Shown piece after piece: positions 27,887 to 36,189 of a stretch of 64,000 nt of DNA (position 1 is the stretch's first letter; each line of letters opens with the position of its first letter). The translations under genes and the position numbers were made by a program. The DNA is taken from positions 124,001 to 188,000 of the forward strand of contig NZ_AP024630.1 of NCBI RefSeq assembly GCF_019976975.1, in the 5' to 3' direction. Below the pieces are notes generated by a model, which saw only the letters and a list, made by a program, of their open reading frames with translations, had not been told where the DNA came from and made no database searches. The DNA comes from Arthrobacter sp. NtRootA1 (GTDB lineage Bacteria; Actinomycetota; Actinomycetes; Actinomycetales; Micrococcaceae).

Positions 27887-28105
27887 GTGCAAAATCGTGT
27901 CACGTTTCCGGACTTTTCAGCTTTCCAGATAGACATCCCCCATGGATCCTGGCCGAACGAATCCTTCTGGCCGGGGACTGCCCACTCCAACCCGGACCTG
28001 TACTCCGCATTTTGGCTCGATTTCCATGGCCGGAGTGACCCGGAATTCAGTCCCCCCGGTGCCGGCGCCGGCACCGGCAAAGAACCCGGGAACCACGAAG
28101 ATTAA
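27887..28105 (+). CDS. Possible small hypothetical protein
   Basis: A 72-residue frame starting with GTG 27887. AGGGGG, overlapping the stop of the oxidase gene, lies 7 nt upstream, so coupled translation is possible. The product ([17 protein letters not shown] near the start, GAGAGTG near the end) has no known domain. Support is weak; the rest of 27877-28269 holds only the terminator below. Confidence 0.25.
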   Translation: MQNRVTFPDFSAFQIDIPHGSWPNESFWPGTAHSNPDLYSAFWLDFHGRSDPEFSPPGAGAGTGKEPGNHED

Positions 28106-28115
28106 CTGTGTCATT

Positions 28116-28155
28116 CCGGCAGGGACGGGCCTTTGGGCCGTCCCTGCCGGCCTTT
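28116..28155 (+). terminator. Terminator before the dha operon
   Basis: CCGGCAGGGACGG pairs with CCGTCCCTGCCGG (28116-28150) around GCCTTTGGG, followed by CCTTTAATGG. It closes the oxidase transcript. Confidence 0.8.
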
Positions 28156-28269
28156 AATGGCCGCGACGTTAATGGGCCTCGGCGCCCTCTGCGCCGGCAA
28201 GGCCTACCCTGTGCACGGGCGCCGGTAGTAGGGTCAGAGCACCAGCCACAGCACGTCCAGGAGCATCCC

Positions 28270-29271
28270 ATGAAAAAGCTCATCAATGATCCACGCGCCG
28301 TGGTGGACGAGTCCGTCGAAGGCTTCGGCATGGCCCATGCCGACATCGTGGACGTCCATCCCGAGCCCAAGTACGTCATCCGGAAAGGCGCACCTGTAGC
28401 GGGAAAGGTTGCCCTGGTATCGGGCGGTGGCAGCGGTCATGAGCCACTGCACGCTGGTTTCGTCGGCCTCGGCATGCTCGACGCCGCGGTGCCCGGCGCC
28501 GTCTTCACCTCGCCTACGCCGGACCAGATCATACCGGCGACCGTCGCTGTCGACTCAGGTGCCGGCGTCGTGCATATCGTCAAGAACTACACAGGGGACG
28601 TCCTGAACTTTGAGACTGCGGCGGAGATGGCACAAGCCGAAGGCGTACACGTGCGTTCGGTGTTGGTCAACGACGACGTCGCCGTGGAGGACTCGCTGTA
28701 CACGGCGGGCCGCCGTGGAGTGGGCGGGACGGTCCTCGTGGAGAAGATTGCTGGTGCTGCCGCCGAGCGTGGAGACGGTCTTGAAGCCGTTGCAGCCATC
28801 GCGGAGCGGGTCGCGGCCAACGTGCGGACCATGGGAGTCGCACTCTCTGGCTGCACGGTTCCTCACGCGGGTACGCCGAGCTTCGAGCTGGCGGAGGACG
28901 AAATCGAGATCGGAATCGGCATCCATGGTGAACCCGGACGGCACAGGATCGCCATGGAAAGCGCCGACGCGATCACCGACCGTCTATTGGAACCCGTGCT
29001 TGAGGATCTCTCCATCTCGTCCGGAGACAGGGTGCTGCTGTTCGTGAACGGCATGGGCGGCACACCTCAGAGTGAGCTTTACATCGTCTATCGCCGGGCC
29101 GCCCAGGTGCTCGCAGAGCGCGGGGCATCAGTGGAGCGCTCGCTGGTGGGGAACTACGTGACCTCCCTCGAAATGCAGGGTTGCTCGGTGTCCGTGCTGC
29201 GCCTCGACGACGAATTGGTGCGTTTGTGGGATGCTCCCGTTCACACGGCCGCCCTGCGTTGGGGAGTGTGA
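28270..29271 (+). CDS. dhaK: Dihydroxyacetone kinase, DhaK subunit
   Basis: A 333-residue subunit that binds dihydroxyacetone and transfers phosphate from DhaL-bound ADP/ATP to it. The substrate-binding glycine loop is [19 protein letters not shown], and His219 in GIGIHGEPG is the residue that forms a hemiaminal with the substrate (His218 in E. coli). Start ATG 28270 follows AGGAG by 6 nt. It is the first gene of dhaKLM; the stop is 2 nt before the dhaL start. A DhaM partner shows that the phosphate comes from the PTS rather than from ATP. Confidence 0.96.
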   Translation: MKKLINDPRAVVDESVEGFGMAHADIVDVHPEPKYVIRKGAPVAGKVALVSGGGSGHEPLHAGFVGLGMLDAAVPGAVFTSPTPDQIIPATVAVDSGAGVVHIVKNYTGDVLNFETAAEMAQAEGVHVRSVLVNDDVAVEDSLYTAGRRGVGGTVLVEKIAGAAAERGDGLEAVAAIAERVAANVRTMGVALSGCTVPHAGTPSFELAEDEIEIGIGIHGEPGRHRIAMESADAITDRLLEPVLEDLSISSGDRVLLFVNGMGGTPQSELYIVYRRAAQVLAERGASVERSLVGNYVTSLEMQGCSVSVLRLDDELVRLWDAPVHTAALRWGV

Positions 29272-29273
29272 GC

Positions 29274-29957
29274 ATGGGCTTGGGCGTTGATTGGGCCGTG
29301 GACTGGCTGAAGCTTTCGGCGAAGGCGATGGCAGAACACCGAACGGAATTGATTGAGCTGGACCGGGCAATCGGCGACTCGGACCACGGCGAGAATATGG
29401 ACCGTGGATTCCAGGCCGTGGTGCAGAAGCTGGATGAGACGCCGCCGGAAACAGCGGGAGCTGCACTTAAAGCGGCGGCGATGGCGCTGATGTCCAAGGT
29501 GGGCGGAGCTGCCGGGCCGCTGTATGGCACGGCATATCTTCGGGCGGCCACGTCCCTCGGCGATTCCACTGACATCGACGCCGATGCCTTGGCTTCCGCG
29601 CTCGCGGCTGCCCGGGACGGAGTGGTTGCCCGCGGCAAAGCCGAGACGGGGGACAAGACCATGATTGATGCGTGGACGCCCGCCGTTGAGGCAGCCCGGA
29701 ACGCGGCGTCCGATGGCGGTGATGTACATGCTGTCTTGCAGGCTGCTGCAGAGGCGGCCGAAGTGGGGGCTGTGGCTACCGATCCGCTGGTGGCTCGCAA
29801 GGGCCGCGCAAGTTACCTCGGGGAGCGAAGTGCAGGGCATCGCGATCCAGGGGCTGCGTCCACGGCGTTGCTCTTGCGCGCCGCGGCAGCAGCGGCGGCT
29901 GGCTCGGTAGGAAACACAGGAACCTCCGCAGGAAACACAGGAACCGACGCCGTATGA
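29274..29957 (+). CDS. dhaL: Dihydroxyacetone kinase, ADP-binding DhaL subunit
   Basis: A 227-residue helical-barrel subunit that holds the ADP cofactor, is rephosphorylated by DhaM and passes the phosphate to dihydroxyacetone on DhaK. ELDRAIGDSDHGENMDRGF carries the Asp residues that bind two magnesium ions, and KVGGAAGPLYGTAY and GDKTMIDAW are conserved nucleotide contacts. ATG 29274 has GGGGAG 7 nt upstream. The C-terminus has a short repeat (GNTGTSAGNTGTDA) not usual in the family. The stop overlaps the dhaM start by 4 nt (ATGA). Confidence 0.95.
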   Translation: MGLGVDWAVDWLKLSAKAMAEHRTELIELDRAIGDSDHGENMDRGFQAVVQKLDETPPETAGAALKAAAMALMSKVGGAAGPLYGTAYLRAATSLGDSTDIDADALASALAAARDGVVARGKAETGDKTMIDAWTPAVEAARNAASDGGDVHAVLQAAAEAAEVGAVATDPLVARKGRASYLGERSAGHRDPGAASTALLLRAAAAAAAGSVGNTGTSAGNTGTDAV

Positions 29958-30643
29958 CAGTTGGGATTGTGGTTGTCTCCCACAGCAGCAAGATCGCTGA
30001 AGGCGCTGTGGAACTCGCCGCCCAGATGGCGCCCGACGTCGAACTCGTCGCCGCCGGGGGCACTGACGACGAAAGGATCGGCACCAGCCTCGAGAAGGTG
30101 CTTGCCGCCGTCGAGCAGTCACTGATTGATGCCGGAGGGGATGGCGTGGTGGTGCTGACGGATTTGGGCTCGGCAGTAATGACAGCTGAGTCTGCGATCG
30201 AGTTCGCCAGCGACCCCGACGCTATTTTGCTTGCTGATGCGCCTTTGGTTGAAGGGCTGGTGGCTGCGGCCGTCGCGGCACAGGGCGGGGCTGGCGTCGA
30301 AGACGTGCGCAAGGCTGCCGAAGCGGTTGGATTCGGGGCTTCTGCCGGTACTGAGGCGCCGGGCAGTCCTCGCGAGTCCAGCGAACCGGATGCTGCCGGC
30401 GATTTTGAGCTCATTAATCCCATGGGCATCCACGCGCGGCCTGCGGCCAAGATAGCCGGTGGACTGTCCGGCCTTGACGCTGAGGTGACAATCAACGACG
30501 TCGACGGGACGTCCATGATGGCGCTTATGACGCTCGCCGCCGGGCAGGGTGCAACCCTGCGCGTGGAGGCCCGGGGCAAGGACGCCGGAAAGGCAGTTCA
30601 GTATGTCGGGCGGTTGGTGGGCGAGGGGTTCGGGGAGATCTAA
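29954..30643 (+). CDS. dhaM: PTS-dependent DHA kinase phosphotransferase DhaM (EIIA-HPr fusion)
   Basis: A 229-residue phosphocarrier. Residues 1-125 or so are a mannose-type EIIA domain with the phosphorylated His10 in VVVSHSS and LTDLGSAVMTAE. An Ala/Ser/Pro linker follows, then an HPr domain from about 150 with His160 in NPMGIHARPAAK. It takes phosphate from the PTS and gives it to DhaL. E. coli DhaM has a further EI-like domain, which is absent here, as in several Gram-positive forms. The start is ATG 29954, overlapping dhaL. Confidence 0.94.
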   Translation: MTVGIVVVSHSSKIAEGAVELAAQMAPDVELVAAGGTDDERIGTSLEKVLAAVEQSLIDAGGDGVVVLTDLGSAVMTAESAIEFASDPDAILLADAPLVEGLVAAAVAAQGGAGVEDVRKAAEAVGFGASAGTEAPGSPRESSEPDAAGDFELINPMGIHARPAAKIAGGLSGLDAEVTINDVDGTSMMALMTLAAGQGATLRVEARGKDAGKAVQYVGRLVGEGFGEI

Positions 30644-30730
30644 CTGGCCTTCGTCAGGAGCAAATATTGCTAAGTATGCTGATTAGTGATGTTCTAGAGG
30701 TACAGATTCACTACTAGGAAGAGGTGCAAC

Positions 30731-30907
30731 ATGGGTGCTGACGACAAGATGGAGAATGCTGGCGAGAAGATGGCAGGCAAGGCTAAAGAAGCTGCCGGAA
30801 AGCTTACCGACAACGAGCGCCTGGAAGCCGAAGGCAAGGGCGAGCAGGTCAAGAGTGACCTCAAGGGCGCTGGCGAAAAGGTAAAGGACGCTTTCAAGAA
30901 CGACTAG
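30731..30907 (+). CDS. CsbD-family small stress protein
   Basis: A 58-residue highly charged protein: MGADDKMENAGEKMAGKAKE, then GEQVKSDLKGAGEKVKDAFK. This is the CsbD pattern of amphipathic repeats. CsbD proteins are induced by general stress in many bacteria, but their molecular role is not known. It starts at ATG 30731 behind AGAGG and is followed by a terminator. Confidence 0.85.
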   Translation: MGADDKMENAGEKMAGKAKEAAGKLTDNERLEAEGKGEQVKSDLKGAGEKVKDAFKND

Positions 30908-30913
30908 GAATTC

Positions 30914-30953
30914 AGGCGGGGCCGTTGCGGTTGCAGCGGCCCCGCCTTCCTTT
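30914..30953 (+). terminator. Terminator of the CsbD gene
   Basis: AGGCGGGGCCG (30914-30924) pairs with CGGCCCCGCCT (30937-30947), followed by TCCTTT. Confidence 0.85.
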
Positions 30954-30999
30954 GTGTTTGATAGGGCATAAGCCCCGGGATCGGATGGAGGATTCTTTC

Positions 31000-31260
31000 G
31001 TGAATTTGCTGGTGAAGTTGTTCGGCCTGGCAGTCAGCCTTGGAGCTGGTGTGTTGGCAAACAAGACACTCGAAGGACTCTGGGAGAAAAAGACAGGAAA
31101 ACCTGCCCCGAAGGACGGAACTGACCTGAATGATTCCTTGCCGGGAGTGCTCGTATTCGCTGTAGTTTCCGCGGGCGTTGGCGCCGTGGTTCACGTTCTT
31201 ACCCAGAGGGGCACCAAGAGTGCGCTGGCCCGAATGAAGAAAACGGCAGACGAGGTGTAG
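31000..31260 (+). CDS. DUF4235-type small membrane protein
   Basis: An 86-residue protein with two hydrophobic segments (LLVKLFGLAVSLGAGVLANK and LPGVLVFAVVSAGVGAVVHV) linked by a polar loop WEKKTGKPAPKDGTDLN. That layout matches the DUF4235 family of actinobacterial membrane proteins of unknown role. GTG 31000 was chosen because GGAGG lies 8 nt before it; ATG 30985 is possible. The stop is 5 nt before the next start, so the VOC pseudogene was probably co-transcribed. Confidence 0.75.
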   Translation: MNLLVKLFGLAVSLGAGVLANKTLEGLWEKKTGKPAPKDGTDLNDSLPGVLVFAVVSAGVGAVVHVLTQRGTKSALARMKKTADEV

Positions 31261-31265
31261 TAGAC

Positions 31266-31625
31266 ATGGCAATTGCCCGATACCCGAGTGTTGTTATTGA
31301 TTGTCCGGATGCGCCCGCCCTTGCCGCCTTTTATGGCGAACTGCTGGGCTGGGACGTGAAGGGCTAAACCGATTGGTTCGAGATTCGTCCCAGCGATGGG
31401 AACAATTGCATTGCTTTCCAACAGGTCGAGTCGTATCACGCGCCGGAATGGCCGGGGCAAACGGTTCCCCAACAGATGCACCTTGACCTGATGGTGGAGG
31501 ACCTGGACAAGGGCGAGGAGGTGGCCCTTTCCCTGGGGGCAAGCAAGGCGGAGCACCAGCCGGGGACCACATTCAGGGTGTTCCTTGACCCGGCCGGCCA
31601 TCCGTTCTGCCTGTGCCTTTCCTGA
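31266..31625 (+). pseudogene. VOC-family protein gene with an in-frame stop
   Basis: Reading from ATG 31266, the first 33 codons give a good VOC (glyoxalase-like) start: MAIARYPSVVIDCPDAPALA, then AFYGELLGWDVKG. Codon 34 is TAA (31365-31367). The same frame continues cleanly with TDWFEIRPSDGNNCIAFQQV, MHLDLMVEDLDKGEEVALSL and DPAGHPFCLCLS up to TGA 31623-31625, the normal C-terminus of this family. Total length is about 119 codons, as usual. One point mutation is enough to explain it; a sequencing error cannot be excluded. Confidence 0.8.
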
Positions 31626-31665
31626 CTCTGCCTCTGCCTCTGCCTTTCCTGACCGGGGTGCTTGC

Positions 31666-32178
31666 CTAACCCTGTTGGGCCGCCCACTCCTCGACGCGAC
31701 GGTTGCTTTCCTCTTCGGAGAGATCTTCCACGCGGGTCATGATGGACCAGCGGACGCCGAAGGGATCGCGGATGCTGGCATACCGGTCCCCTGAAACGAA
31801 CGTGGTGAGTGGTTCGCGGATGATGGCGCCGGCTTGTTCTGCTCGTTGCACGAGTGCGTCTGCGTCCGGGCAGTAGAAGCCCAGGGAGTAGCAGTCATCA
31901 TCGCCCTCCGGCGGCGGGACCAGGTGGTATTCCGGGTTGGGTTCGCCCAGTTGAAGGTGACCGTTCCCGAGGTCGAGTTCGGCGTGGACCACAACTCCGC
32001 CCATCTCAGTGGTGCCAACAATCCGCGCCCTGAAAACGTCCTGGTAGAACGCGATCGCATTTTTGGCATCGGGTACGGCGAGGAAGGGTGTCAGGCTGGT
32101 CAGCCCGTTGGGGACTCCGTGGGTTGTGTACTTGCCGTGGGCGGCCGTGGTTGCCTCAGTGCTTGTAGTATCTGTCAT
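31666..32178 (-). CDS. VOC-family protein (PhnB-like)
   Basis: A 170-residue vicinal-oxygen-chelate protein. The motif LTPFLAVPDAKNAIAFYQDVF opens the first beta-alpha-beta-beta-beta module, and DCYSLGFYCPDADALVQRAEQAG with DPFGVRWSIMTRVEDLS forms the second. Residues such as Glu in HAELDLGNG could take part in metal binding, but the reaction is not known. ATG 32178 is preferred to a TTG two codons earlier. It is divergent from the interrupted AraC-type gene. Confidence 0.85.
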   Translation of the reverse strand: MTDTTSTEATTAAHGKYTTHGVPNGLTSLTPFLAVPDAKNAIAFYQDVFRARIVGTTEMGGVVVHAELDLGNGHLQLGEPNPEYHLVPPPEGDDDCYSLGFYCPDADALVQRAEQAGAIIREPLTTFVSGDRYASIRDPFGVRWSIMTRVEDLSEEESNRRVEEWAAQQG

Positions 32179-32251
32179 GTCCAAGACGCTACGGGCCGGG
32201 CTGGCTTTGGCGCTTGGAAATTCGCGACAGACTTTGTTGGGGAGGAGGCCG

Positions 32252-33037
32252 GTGGATAGTTAGTTCAAGGGCATTCTGTACCCGGCACGGCTTCCCACTT
32301 TCAACCGTTTGGCGGCACCGGAGTCTGTTTCGGAGCTCGTCCAGTGGTTCTGGATTCCCGAATGGGATATTGAGCCAGGCCGCACCTCCCGTCAACATTT
32401 GATCGCCTACCCCGCGTCCAATCTCGTTGTGCAGGTGGATGACGTGGTCTTCTCGGGTCCCACAACCCGGGCCGCCTATCGCGACTTGAATGGCCGCGGC
32501 TGGGCAGTTGGAGCGCTATTGCGCCCGGCGGCTGCCCCGGTGTTCACCGACGATCCCGGCAGCTTGCGTGATGCCGAGGTGGCATTGCCGTTGGAGGACC
32601 TCCACCGTTCCGTCGCGCGGGCAATGAACGCCCCCGACGGCGGCGCGCGCCGCGAGCTGGCAGTGGACGCCTTTAAGTCGTGGCTGGCTTCCCTGGACTA
32701 CGTACCTTCCGAAGAAGCTTTGCTGGCCAACCGGATGATGGACATTATTGCCTCCGACCCGGACGTGGTCCGGATTGACGATGTGGCGGCCCGGCTGGCT
32801 GTTTCGGGCCGGTCGCTTCAACGAATTGCCAGGAAATACATCGGACTCAGCCCGTCGGCGCTCATCCGTCGGCGTCGCCTGCAGGATGCTGCAGAAAGGG
32901 CACGGCTGGACCCTTCCGCTGATCTTGCGGGCATCGCCGCCGAACTTGGCTATGCCGATCACGCACACCTCACCAACGACTTCCAGAAGTACTTGGGGTT
33001 CACGCCGAGCACCTATCGCCGTGCTGTTGGCAGTTAG
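32252..33037 (+). pseudogene. AraC-family regulator with a stop at codon 4
   Basis: A strong ribosome site (GGAGGAG) lies before GTG 32252. The frame then reads three codons and meets TAG at 32261-32263. It continues without a break as FKGILYPARLPTFNRLAAPE and on to VQWFWIPEWDIEPGRTSRQ, which I recognise as the expected N-terminus of this AraC subfamily. The C-terminal HTH (VAARLAVSGRSLQRIARKYI, then AAELGYADHAHLTNDFQKYL) ends at TAG 33035-33037. A shorter protein of 242 residues could start at TTG 32309 but would lack part of the first domain. Hence probably a recent nonsense mutation or a sequencing error. Confidence 0.7.
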
Positions 33038-33058
33038 CCTGGGCCCCCAAGCTGTCGA

Positions 33059-33664
33059 CTACACAGCACGATGCGAAATCTCTTGAAGTTGAAGGGGTTG
33101 GCAGCCTTCCGCGAGCACCTCCGCCGGCTTTGGAGTCGGCTTGTGGAGCGCATCAAGAAACAACCTATAGGAGACGACTCCCGCACTTGTGGACCCGGTG
33201 GAGCAGCAGCATCGGTAAACGTGCGTCATCCAAGGGCCCGGCAAGAGTGCTCGAAGCCACGAATCGCACTCGGTCAGCGAGAGCGGGGCTTGGATGCCAC
33301 TGTCCTTGCGATGAGCGGCAACGGACACGGTGACGCAGGTCCCTGCTGGGGCTGGGCCCGCGGCGAACCATCCCCATTCCACGGTCTCGACAACGATCGT
33401 CACATTGATGTTCTCGTCTTCGATTGATGAGGTGGGGCTCATACGATAATGGCGTCGGCCGCTGTGGCGTGAGTCGCGTTGTGAAGACCCGCTGAGCGCC
33501 TCGCGAAGTTCGTTTAGTTCGGTGCCATGTTTGTTGCGGATCCTCGCGCTGAGATCCACCACCAAGTTTCCCTCTGCTGCGGTGGGCGCCGGGGCCTCGA
33601 GGGCAGCAGGGGTGGGTGCCGTAACAAAAAACGTGTCACGGATGGGCTGCTCAGACCGGTGCAC
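33059..33664 (-). CDS. Hypothetical protein
   Basis: A 201-residue frame starting at GTG 33664, with GGGGG 5 nt upstream on the coding strand. Third codon positions are mostly G or C through the middle part, which favours real coding. No domain is recognised; ENINVTIVVETVEWGWFAAG is the most protein-like stretch, and several Cys lie together (YRCCCSTG). The end overlaps no other gene. The alternative is a decayed region, because codon use is looser at both ends. Confidence 0.45.
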   Translation of the reverse strand: MHRSEQPIRDTFFVTAPTPAALEAPAPTAAEGNLVVDLSARIRNKHGTELNELREALSGSSQRDSRHSGRRHYRMSPTSSIEDENINVTIVVETVEWGWFAAGPAPAGTCVTVSVAAHRKDSGIQAPLSLTECDSWLRALLPGPWMTHVYRCCCSTGSTSAGVVSYRLFLDALHKPTPKPAEVLAEGCQPLQLQEISHRAV

Positions 33665-33744
33665 AACACCCCCAGGACTTGACCATCAGGCAGGTGAGAC
33701 GAGAATACCCGTCCAAAAATCAAATCGCTAGAGGAACCGTCCGA

Positions 33745-34227
33745 TTATCCCTGCCTCAGCCCTGTCGCATCGAGCACCAGATTAGCGGTGATGAACCGAC
33801 CGCACTGCTCACCAAACGGGTAGTTGCCCTTGGGCGTGAACGTCAGCGTCCGGACAGGCAACGCGATCCCGGATGGAGAGGTGCCGGATACGGTCGCTTC
33901 AAGCGGACTTTCTGAGAGCGCCGGCAGTCCCAGGAACCCGGTCATTGTGCCATCGGGTGAGGACGTTGCGGAGCACACGCCCTCAGGGGAGCAGCCCTGA
34001 TCCACGGCGATTGAGCCTGGGTGCAAAGGAATGTCGGCTTCGGTGCAGGTCCCGTCCTGGCACGCCTTCATCCGCAAGGAAGCAATTTTGTCCACGTAGT
34101 CGGCAGCGACCGTGATCGAGACTCCGGACGCCTGGGCGATTGCCGGGCAAGGTACCGGCTCGGCGAAGCAGCTGGGAAGGAGTGCTGACGTGCCCATCAG
34201 GGTGAAAGCCAAACCAATCTTGCCCAT
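33745..34227 (-). CDS. Putative lipoprotein
   Basis: A 160-residue secreted protein. MGKIGLAFTLMGTSALLPSC is a signal peptide ending in a lipobox, so Cys20 would be lipid-modified and anchor the protein outside the membrane. The mature part has several Cys (KACQDGTCTEADI, DQGCSPEGVCSAT, FGEQCGRF) that may form disulfides, and looks beta-rich. No known domain is recognised. It lies alone between a hypothetical gene and mutY. Confidence 0.7.
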   Translation of the reverse strand: MGKIGLAFTLMGTSALLPSCFAEPVPCPAIAQASGVSITVAADYVDKIASLRMKACQDGTCTEADIPLHPGSIAVDQGCSPEGVCSATSSPDGTMTGFLGLPALSESPLEATVSGTSPSGIALPVRTLTFTPKGNYPFGEQCGRFITANLVLDATGLRQG

Positions 34228-34340
34228 GCTTCAGGGTAGGGCTGGAACCAGTAGGTAGCGCCGCGTCGGAGGGAATCGGCACCCCATCGTTACGGCTCAC
34301 GCTGGCCCGTTGCCGAACCGACACCGCGCGTGATTGCCGC

Positions 34341-35291
34341 TCAGACGGGAAGCCGCAAACCGCCGTCGTGGATTTCCGCCAAACCGTCGCTGAGCAGGCC
34401 GTCGAGTGCCCGTTCCAGCTGCTCGGGCGCTGAGTTGAGCCGGTGCAATGCTGCCAGCGGAATCCCGACGCCGGACGGCGCGAAGCCGAGGTCCGCCGGC
34501 GGCTGCTCGAACATCTCGCGCGGAACCGGGATAGCAGCTTCGCGGAGGACGGCCATCACAGCTCCGCGGACCTGCCGGTCCGTACCGTGCCAGGACTGCC
34601 CCTTGGGGGTGTACGACGGCGGTGGCTCACCTGCCGCGAGCCAGGCGCAGCTGGAGCGCACGGGACAGTCGGTGCACTTGGGGCTGCGGGCCGTGCACAC
34701 CACGGCACCCAGTTCCATGACCGAGGCGTTCCAGCGCACGGACAGCGGCTGGTCTTCGGGCAGCAGGGCATCGGCGAGGCGCATCTCGGCCGCTGTGAGC
34801 GCCGGAGCGGGCAGGGCGTGCCCGGAGATGAGGCGTGCATGGACGCGGCGGATGTTGGTGTCCACCACTGTTTCTCGGCGGCCAAAAGCAAAGGAGGCGA
34901 CGGCGGCAGCGGTGTAGGTGCCAACCCCGGGCAGGGTCAGGAGCTCGGGATAACTGTCTGGAACGTCGCCATGGTGCTCGTCGCGGATGGCCACTGCGGC
35001 TGCGTGCAGTCGAAGTGCCCTGCGGGGATAGCCGAGGCGGCCCCAGTGACGAACGGCCTCACCGGAGGGCTCATCTGCCAGGTGCGCCGGGGTTGGCCAG
35101 CGTTCCATCCAGTCCCGCCAGACCGGGAGGACCCGGACCACAGGAGTTTGTTGGAGCATGACCTCGCTGACCAGGATGCCCCAAGGGCTGCAATCAAGCT
35201 CGCGCCACGGAAGGTCCCTGGCGGTCTCGGCGAACCACTGGTCCAAAGATTGGTGGAGTCCGGCGAGTTGGTCTGTACCGGGAAGTGCCAT
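34341..35291 (-). CDS. mutY: A/G-specific adenine glycosylase MutY
   Basis: A 316-residue DNA glycosylase that removes adenine opposite 8-oxoguanine. The catalytic Glu43 is in VSEVMLQQTPV. The helix-hairpin-helix LPGVGTYTAAAVASFAFG ends before catalytic Asp144 (VVDTNIRRV). A 4Fe-4S cluster loop is Cys199-x6-Cys206-x2-Cys209-x5-Cys215. The C-terminal 8-oxoG-recognition part is short, as in many actinobacteria. It starts at ATG 35291. Nearby disA and radA make this a genome-maintenance neighbourhood. Confidence 0.96.
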   Translation of the reverse strand: MALPGTDQLAGLHQSLDQWFAETARDLPWRELDCSPWGILVSEVMLQQTPVVRVLPVWRDWMERWPTPAHLADEPSGEAVRHWGRLGYPRRALRLHAAAVAIRDEHHGDVPDSYPELLTLPGVGTYTAAAVASFAFGRRETVVDTNIRRVHARLISGHALPAPALTAAEMRLADALLPEDQPLSVRWNASVMELGAVVCTARSPKCTDCPVRSSCAWLAAGEPPPSYTPKGQSWHGTDRQVRGAVMAVLREAAIPVPREMFEQPPADLGFAPSGVGIPLAALHRLNSAPEQLERALDGLLSDGLAEIHDGGLRLPV

Positions 35292-35469
35292 GCGTCAGAT
35301 CTCCCGGATTGTTGAGGTTTGGCCGGCGCCGCGGCGCCCGAATTCTGCCCTCTACTGTAGTGGAAACCATGACGGCAACGCTCCTGCGGTGCACGTCACA
35401 CACGGCGGGTTTGGCGCCCGGCGGCGTGGTGGTGGCGTGCTGCGGAGTGGGCCCGCCTAGCCTAGAAAC

Positions 35470-36189
35470 ATGGCCAATCAGGGTAAGAACCAGTCGTCCG
35501 CGCGCACATCAGCGCCGGGCAAGGGTGCTGCCCCTAATTCGGGTGGTGCGCGCCGCCCCGGCACCCCGACGACCAGGCGACGTCCAAGCCCCGCCGTTTA
35601 CCGCCGTCGTCGGCAGTTTGTCTTCGGTGCCCTGCTGCTGGTGATCGCCCTCATGGTGGCTGGCGTGGTGGCAATCAGTGGAGCGCTCGCAGGTAAGTCC
35701 GAGCCCCAATCGGTCAGTACGCCTGAAGCGTCCCAGCTGCCCACGCAAGGGAACGCGCCAACAGCAGGCACTGCCTCACCGTCGGCAATGCCCACGCCTG
35801 TGTGCGACCTGAGCTTGGTGACCGTGGCCGCAGCTACGGACAAGCCAGCCTACGGAGCGGAGGAAAAGCCGCTGCTAACCATGACCATCACCAACGGCGG
35901 AACGGCGCCGTGTGAGGTCAACGTGGGCACGTCCCAAATGGAGTACGTCGTGATGAGCGGCTCGGACAGGATCTTCTCCTCCAAGGATTGCCAGGCCGGA
36001 AGTGAAGACCTGGTCAAGACCATCCAGCCCGGCAAGAGCGAGACCGCCAATTTCCCCTGGCAGCGCAACCGGACGCTTGAGGGCTGCGCTGCAATCAACG
36101 CCAAGCCCGGTGCAGGCGGCGCTTACTACACGTTCGAAGCGAGGCTGGGAAACAAATCCAGCACCAAGGCCGTCTTCCAGCTGAACTAG
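35470..36189 (+). CDS. Membrane-anchored hypothetical protein
   Basis: A 239-residue protein with a polar, basic N-terminus (Gly/Ser/Pro and Arg rich, to residue 48). One membrane segment follows (FVFGALLLVIALMVAGVVAI, about 50-69), then a Thr/Ser/Pro linker and an extracellular beta-type domain (VCDLSLVTVAAATDKPAYGA onwards) with four Cys. Type II membrane protein topology is likely. No function is known to me. ATG 35470 has no clear ribosome site, and TAGCCT 6 nt upstream may be a -10 box of a leaderless message. The stop overlaps that of convergent disA by 2 nt. Confidence 0.75.
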   Translation: MANQGKNQSSARTSAPGKGAAPNSGGARRPGTPTTRRRPSPAVYRRRRQFVFGALLLVIALMVAGVVAISGALAGKSEPQSVSTPEASQLPTQGNAPTAGTASPSAMPTPVCDLSLVTVAAATDKPAYGAEEKPLLTMTITNGGTAPCEVNVGTSQMEYVVMSGSDRIFSSKDCQAGSEDLVKTIQPGKSETANFPWQRNRTLEGCAAINAKPGAGGAYYTFEARLGNKSSTKAVFQLN

